Positions 60,158-64,000 of a stretch of DNA of 64,000 nucleotides are shown here, piece by piece. Positions within the stretch are counted from its first letter, which is position 1; each line of letters begins with the position of its first letter. Under the pieces are notes generated by a model, which was not told the DNA's origin, made no database searches, and worked only from the letters and a program-made list of their open reading frames with translations. Made by a program: the position numbers and the translations under genes. Source of the stretch: Terrabacter sp. 28 (GTDB taxonomy: Bacteria > Actinomycetota > Actinomycetes > Actinomycetales > Dermatophilaceae); NCBI GenBank assembly GCA_000955875.1, contig JYOE01000007.1, positions 79,361 through 143,360 of the forward strand. The letters run 5' to 3'.

Positions 60158-61898
60158 GCCCCTCGGCCTCCGTCAACGCGAGGTACTGGTGCACCTCCGA
60201 CACGACGACCGAGCCCTCGCCGACGGCCGAGGCGACGCGCTTGACCGACCCCGAACGGACGTCACCGACGGCGAAGAGGCCGGGCAGTGAGGTCTCGTGC
60301 GCGCACGGCGGGCGCTCGAGCGGCCACACCCCTGCCTCGCGCACGTCGGAGCCGGTGAGCACGAAGCCCCACCGGTCGCGCACCACCGACTCGGGCAGCC
60401 ACGACGTGTGCGGCTCCGCTCCGATCATGACGAAGAGGCCGTCGGCCGGGAGGGTGCGCCGCTCCCCGGAGGTGCGGTCGGCGACGACGACCTCGGACAG
60501 CCAGCCGTCCCCGCTGCCGTCGACGACCTCGGCGTTCGGGACGACCGTGATCGTCGGCGACGCCTCGATCTCGTCGACGAGACAGCGCGACATGGTCGCC
60601 GACAGGTCCGGGGTGCGCACGACGATCGCGACGTCCGCGGCATACCGCTGCAGGTGCAGGGCCGCCTGGCCGGCCGAGTTGCCGCCGCCGACGATCACGG
60701 TGTGCGCGCCGGTGAGACCGTGCGCCTCGGAGACGTTGGCGCCGTAGTAGACCCCCGACCCCGTCAGCGCCTCGAGGGCCGGCACGCCGAGGCGGCGGTA
60801 GGCGACGCCCGTCGCGAGCAGGACGGCCCGCGCGCGCACCTCGCCGACGTCAGAGACCGTCGCGCGGAACCGGGGCACGCCGGCCCCGTCGGGCCGCGCC
60901 TCCGGCTGGACCGCCGTCACCCGGCGGGTGAGCACGAAGCGGGCCCCGAAGACCCATGCCTGCTGGAAGCCGCGCTGGGCGAGCTCAGCGCCGGACAGAC
61001 CCCGCGAGAAGCCGAGGTAGTTGCGGATCAGCGAGCTCGTGCCGGCCTGACCGCCGAGCGCCTGCTCCTCGACACAGACGACCGACAGCCCCTCCGACGA
61101 GCCGTAGACGGCGGCCGCGAGACCCGCCGGCCCGGCGCCGACGACGAGCAGGTCGACGTCCCGTATGCCGTCCTCGCCGGTCGGGCCGTCGCCGCCGAGG
61201 TCGGTGCCGATCCCCCAGGCCTGGCAGATCTCGACGTCGGTCGGGTCGAGCAGCACCCGGCCTCCGAGGGCGGCGAGCCAGATGACGAGCGGGCCGTCGG
61301 TCTGCGTCGGGTCAGGCGCCCCGACGGACCGGAGCACCGCGACGGCCTCAGGGGTGCCCCGGTCGAGGTACGCGTGCGGGATCCCGTTGCGGGTCAACAG
61401 GCTTCGCACTGCGTGCCCGCGAGGGTCCCGGGCCGCGCCCACGACGACGACCTCGCGGCGCCGGTTCTCCACGGTGCGCGACCACACCTGCACGAACTCC
61501 GAGACCGTGCGGCAGAAGAGCTCGTCGGGCGAGCTCCACGGCTCGAGCACGTAGTAGTTGATGTCGCCCTGCGACATGCCGCGCAGGATCTCGTCGGCCG
61601 TGCGCCGGTCGGCCCACGCACCCCAGGGCACGAGGAGCGTGCGGGCGGCGTCGGGGTGGAGGGTGCGGACGTTGCGCAGCAGCTCCGCACCACTGATCTC
61701 GGGCAGCCACGGGTCGGCGAGCACGAGCGCCACAGGGTCGCCGCGCTGCGCCGCGAGCCGGAGCAGGTCGAGCGCGACGGTGCTGTCGGACTCGCCGCGC
61801 ACCCGGAAGTCCGCGCCGAAGCGGCGGGCGAGCTCGCCCTCGGTGCGGGCCAGGGCGTCGAGGTCGGGGTCCACGACGAGGAGAAGAGGACGGGACAC
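60150..61898 (-). CDS. Response regulator-thioredoxin reductase fusion, no redox CxxC
   Basis: 582 residues. Residues 1-135 are a response-regulator receiver (VVDPDLDALARTEGEL, acceptor Asp62 in VLADPWLP), then a linker, then a TrxB-like pyridine nucleotide-disulfide oxidoreductase (GAGPAGLAAAVYG near 254, GGGNSAGQAALHL, GLFAVGDVRSGSVKR). In TrxB the active CATC lies in GVSYCATCDG; here the same place reads GVYYGANVSEAHG, so it cannot reduce disulfides in the usual way. Known as a fused family; may be a ferredoxin/NADP reductase-like or sensory flavoprotein. GTG 61898 follows GAGGGG. Overlaps the cyclase gene by 8 bp. Confidence 0.82.
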   Translation of the reverse strand: MSRPLLLVVDPDLDALARTEGELARRFGADFRVRGESDSTVALDLLRLAAQRGDPVALVLADPWLPEISGAELLRNVRTLHPDAARTLLVPWGAWADRRTADEILRGMSQGDINYYVLEPWSSPDELFCRTVSEFVQVWSRTVENRRREVVVVGAARDPRGHAVRSLLTRNGIPHAYLDRGTPEAVAVLRSVGAPDPTQTDGPLVIWLAALGGRVLLDPTDVEICQAWGIGTDLGGDGPTGEDGIRDVDLLVVGAGPAGLAAAVYGSSEGLSVVCVEEQALGGQAGTSSLIRNYLGFSRGLSGAELAQRGFQQAWVFGARFVLTRRVTAVQPEARPDGAGVPRFRATVSDVGEVRARAVLLATGVAYRRLGVPALEALTGSGVYYGANVSEAHGLTGAHTVIVGGGNSAGQAALHLQRYAADVAIVVRTPDLSATMSRCLVDEIEASPTITVVPNAEVVDGSGDGWLSEVVVADRTSGERRTLPADGLFVMIGAEPHTSWLPESVVRDRWGFVLTGSDVREAGVWPLERPPCAHETSLPGLFAVGDVRSGSVKRVASAVGEGSVVVSEVHQYLALTEAEGRG

Positions 61899-62036
61899 GA
61901 GGCACCCCTCTGGTTGCAGGGCAGGACGATGACAGCTGCGACCACCCCGCTTCCGACGGTAGGACGACCTGGCGCCGCTCGGGGGCGAACGGCCGTTCCT
62001 GTGGCCGCGGCGAGGCGATGGGCGAGGATGGTGCGC

Positions 62037-63287
62037 ATGGCACCCCCCGGCACCGAAGCCCCACCTGCCGCCGCGGCGTACGACGTCGATCGCATCCGCT
62101 GGCACTTCCCCGCGCTGCGCGAGGGCGCGGCCCACTTCGACGGCCCCGGCGGGTCCCAGGTGCCCGACTCCGTGGCCACGGCCGTCGTCGAGACCCTGAC
62201 CTCGGCCATCTCCAACCGCGGCACCGTGACCGCAGCCGAGCGGCGCGCCGACCGCATCGTCGTCGAGGCCAGGGCCGCGATGGGCGACCTGCTGGCCGCC
62301 GACCCGGCCGGCGTGGTGTTCGGCCGGTCGGCGACCGAGCTGACCTTCCACCTCGCCCGCACGATCGCCAAGGACTGGGGGCCCGGCGACGAGGTCGTCG
62401 TCAGCCGCCTCGACCACGACGCGAACGTGCGCCCGTGGGTGCTCGCCGCCGAGGCGACGGGCGCGACGGTCCGCTGGGCCGACTTCGACACCGAGACGGG
62501 CGAGCTCGACCCGAGCGTCTTCGCTGCGATCGTCGACGACCGCACCCGGCTCGTCGCCGTCACCGCGGCGTCGAACCTCATCGGCACCCGCCCCGACCTG
62601 CCTGCCATCGCCGACGTCGCGCACGCCGCCGGCGCGCTCCTCTGGGTCGACGGCGTCCACGCCACCGCCCACATCGGCACCGACCTCGCTGCCAGCGGCG
62701 CCGACTTCTGGGTGTGCTCGCCCTACAAGTTCCTCGGGCCCCACCTCGGCGTGCTCGCCGCCTCAACCGCGCTGCTCGAGACCCTGCACCCGGCCAAGCT
62801 CGTCCCGTCGTCCGACGCCGTTCCCGAGCGCTTCGAGCTCGGCACCCTGCCCTACGAGCTGCTCGCCGGGACGGCCGCAGCCGTCGACTTCCTCGCCGAC
62901 CTGGCGCAGCCCGACACCGCGGCCCCCCGCCGGGAGCGGCTCGTCGCGTCCTTCGCCGCCCTCGAGCAGCACGAGGACGGCCTCCTCACCACGCTGGAGG
63001 CGCGGCTGCGCGCGATCCCCGGCCTGACGGCATACGGCAACGCGAAGCGACGCACCCCCACGCTCCTCGTCAACGTCGAGGGGCACGACCCGCAGGACCT
63101 TCGGGTCAGGCTCGCCGAGCGTGGGGTCAACGCGCCCGCGGGCAGCTTCTACGCGTGGGAGTGCAGCCACCACCTCGGGCTCGGCGCTGCCGGTGGCCTG
63201 CGGATGGGTCTCGCGCCCTACACGAACGCCGAGGACGTCGACCGCCTGGCGACCGGCCTCGAGGAGATCTGCGGGGCCGCGCGATGA
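62037..63287 (+). CDS. Cysteine desulfurase-like PLP enzyme (aminotransferase class V)
   Basis: 416 residues. The PLP lysine is Lys231 in VCSPYKFLGPH, preceded by ALLWVDGVHATAHIG (PLP Asp) and VTAASNLIGTRPDLPAIAD; HDANVRPWV is the ring-stacking His. The catalytic Cys loop typical of NifS/IscS is not obvious, so it may be a CsdA-type or a related lyase rather than a true desulfurase. ATG 62037 is preceded by GAGGA. Its stop overlaps the DUF427 gene (ATGA). Confidence 0.82.
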   Translation: MAPPGTEAPPAAAAYDVDRIRWHFPALREGAAHFDGPGGSQVPDSVATAVVETLTSAISNRGTVTAAERRADRIVVEARAAMGDLLAADPAGVVFGRSATELTFHLARTIAKDWGPGDEVVVSRLDHDANVRPWVLAAEATGATVRWADFDTETGELDPSVFAAIVDDRTRLVAVTAASNLIGTRPDLPAIADVAHAAGALLWVDGVHATAHIGTDLAASGADFWVCSPYKFLGPHLGVLAASTALLETLHPAKLVPSSDAVPERFELGTLPYELLAGTAAAVDFLADLAQPDTAAPRRERLVASFAALEQHEDGLLTTLEARLRAIPGLTAYGNAKRRTPTLLVNVEGHDPQDLRVRLAERGVNAPAGSFYAWECSHHLGLGAAGGLRMGLAPYTNAEDVDRLATGLEEICGAAR

Positions 63288-63781
63288 GCCGGCCCGTCCC
63301 GTTGCCGCCCGGCCCCGGTCAGGAGTCCGTGTGGGACTACCCGCGCCCGCCCGCGGTCGAGCCGACCGGCGAGCTCGTCGAGGTGGTGCTCGGCGGCGAC
63401 GTCGTCGCCTCGACCAGCGCCGCCCTCCGGCTGCTCGAGACGAGCCACCCGCCCACGTACTACCTGCCGCTCGACGCCTTCGCCGACGGCTCGCTCGTGC
63501 CGGTCGAGGGTCAGACGCACTGCGAGTGGAAGGGGCAGGCCTCCTACTTCGACGTCGTCGGCGGCGGACGGCGGGCGCCGCGCGCCGCCTGGCACTACCC
63601 CGATCCCGTGCCCGCGTATGCCGTGCTGCTGGGTCACGTCGCCGTCATGCCCGGCCTCGTCGACGAGTGCCGCGTCGACGGCGAGCGGGTGCGCCCGCAG
63701 GAGGGCGGCTTCTACGGCGGGTGGATCACCGACCGCGTCGTCGGCCCGTTCAAGGGAGTGCCCGGCTCCTGGGGTTGGTGA
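63284..63781 (+). CDS. DUF427 family protein
   Basis: 165 residues. The DUF427 pattern is clear: ESVWDYPRPPAVEPTGELVEVVLGGDVVASTSAALRLLETSHPPTYYLP, then THCEWKGQASYFDV. Function unknown; a small beta-barrel fold is known. Translationally coupled to the cysteine-desulfurase-like gene by ATGA, which suggests a shared role. Confidence 0.85.
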   Translation: MSRPVPLPPGPGQESVWDYPRPPAVEPTGELVEVVLGGDVVASTSAALRLLETSHPPTYYLPLDAFADGSLVPVEGQTHCEWKGQASYFDVVGGGRRAPRAAWHYPDPVPAYAVLLGHVAVMPGLVDECRVDGERVRPQEGGFYGGWITDRVVGPFKGVPGSWGW

Positions 63782-63801
63782 CGCACCCGACCCGTCCCCC
63801 A

Positions 63802-64000
63802 GTCGAGTGCCCACTTTCCGACGCAGCGCACCCACCCTCAGGTCGAGTGCCTCTTCTCCCACACCACTGGGCCCGCGCCTCCTCACTCCCCTCCCGTCGA
63901 GTGCCCACTTTCCGACAGGAAACTGAGCACTCGACAGGCCGGCGGCGTGGGGAACTGCGCACTCGATGGGGAAGGCGTGTCGGAAACTGGGCACTCGACG
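63802..64000. repeat. Dense cluster of CGGAAACTGAGCACTCGA-type repeats, runs off the window
   Basis: Inverted copies at 63802-63823 and 63895-63916, a partial one near 63842, and forward copies near 63917-63937, 63947-63967 and 63978-64000. Adjacent inverted copies can form hairpins. Some share the flank ACTCGATGG(A/G)GAAGGCG with the 17-kb cluster. No gene is seen in this 219-bp stretch. Confidence 0.85.

Larger units (their letters stand above)
1566..63622. repeat. Dispersed 9-mer family CGTATGCCG / CGGCATACG, 41 core sites
   Basis: Core GTATGCC on the plus strand at 4756, 5326, 11506, 13485, 14937, 18201, 27082, 28586, 30325, 33895, 45037, 45662, 47295, 47830, 51017, 52264, 55495, 58186, 59918, 61163, 63616; core GGCATAC at 1566, 6782, 9901, 11656, 15600, 16663, 21701, 25325, 26362, 33436, 34120, 36938, 40077, 46277, 47195, 49303, 52753, 54991, 60639, 63029. 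About 29 extend to the full 9-mer. Positions are the first base of the 7-mer, counted by eye, so a few may be missed. Confidence 0.85.

Noticed and set aside
1566..63622. CGTATGCCG as a strand-biased KOPS or Chi-like signal
   Set aside because: Orientation counts are 21 versus 20 in the window, with no polarity; a whole-genome count is still needed.
63802..64000. CRISPR array
   Set aside because: Units are in both orientations, spacing is irregular and there are no uniform spacers or cas genes; it is a dispersed intergenic repeat cluster.
1..64000. tRNA, rRNA, riboswitch or prophage genes
   Set aside because: No cloverleaf, rRNA core sequence, known riboswitch core or phage gene was recognised on reading both strands; small RNAs cannot be excluded by eye.

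Overview
The window is very GC-rich (about 70% by eye) with dense, short-spaced genes, many GTG starts and ATGA or TGATG stop/start overlaps. Gene content (mycobacterial-type Arr, MmcQ/YjbR, DUF427, CebR-like LacI regulators, actinobacterial FrcABC and CUT1 sugar importers) points to a free-living high-GC actinobacterium, most probably Micrococcales and perhaps Intrasporangiaceae. The genus is inference. No rRNA, tRNA, phage, integrase, transposase or CRISPR array was found.

Layout. 1-4.5 kb: the start of a universal stress protein, then a fructose/ribose-type ABC importer (FrcBCA-like) divergent from its LacI repressor, with two matching operators and a good sigma70-type promoter. 4.5-8.4 kb: 5-oxoprolinase genes (a PxpB-PxpC fusion and PxpA) and a GH4 phospho-glycosidase. 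8.4-11.6 kb: a CDF metal exporter with a divergent ArsR regulator, a PfkB sugar kinase and a small unknown protein.

11.6-32.0 kb is the most coherent block, a glucan-oligosaccharide utilisation region: a CUT1 sugar importer (SBP plus two permeases), a GH144-type glycoamylase-domain protein, a CebR-like LacI regulator, a five-component oligopeptide/oligosaccharide ABC importer with both ATPases fused, and, divergently, a GH94 phosphorylase, a GH3 beta-glucosidase and a GH35 protein in one coupled operon. The combination GH144 + large GH94 + GH3 + GH35 matches enzyme families known to act on beta-1,2-glucan (sophoro-oligosaccharides), so the block is proposed as a beta-1,2-glucan catabolic locus.

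32-43 kb is mixed housekeeping and accessory material: YCII protein, two small secreted proteins, a fused immunity-like/Arr rifamycin ADP-ribosyltransferase, a membrane molybdopterin oxidoreductase, a CPBP protease, a GTPase, a VOC protein, peptidase E and a large membrane protein. 43-46.2 kb holds a five-gene redox operon (Ser-rich secreted protein, ApbE flavin transferase, ferric-reductase-like membrane protein, NuoF-like protein, ferredoxin). 46-53 kb has small enzymes (VOC, MmcQ, nucleotidyltransferase, GNAT, hydrolase, YCII, CPBP, DinB) and a BBE-type flavin oxidase. 53-58.7 kb has a secreted GH63-like glucosidase and a Tat-signal protein coupled to an unusual multicopper oxidase. 58.7-63.8 kb has an adenylate cyclase, a response regulator-thioredoxin reductase fusion lacking the redox CxxC, a cysteine-desulfurase-like enzyme and a DUF427 protein.

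Above the gene level there are three dispersed signals. A 9-mer CGTATGCCG (core GTATGCC, 41 hand-counted hits on both strands) occurs in several reading frames and in intergenic DNA and seems to account for many rare TAT and ATA codons. An intergenic repeat family has the core CGGAAACTGAGCACTCGA. A second palindromic family has ends GATCGAGAGAA; one member is a perfect 52-bp palindrome that supplies the last codons and stop of the GH63-like gene.
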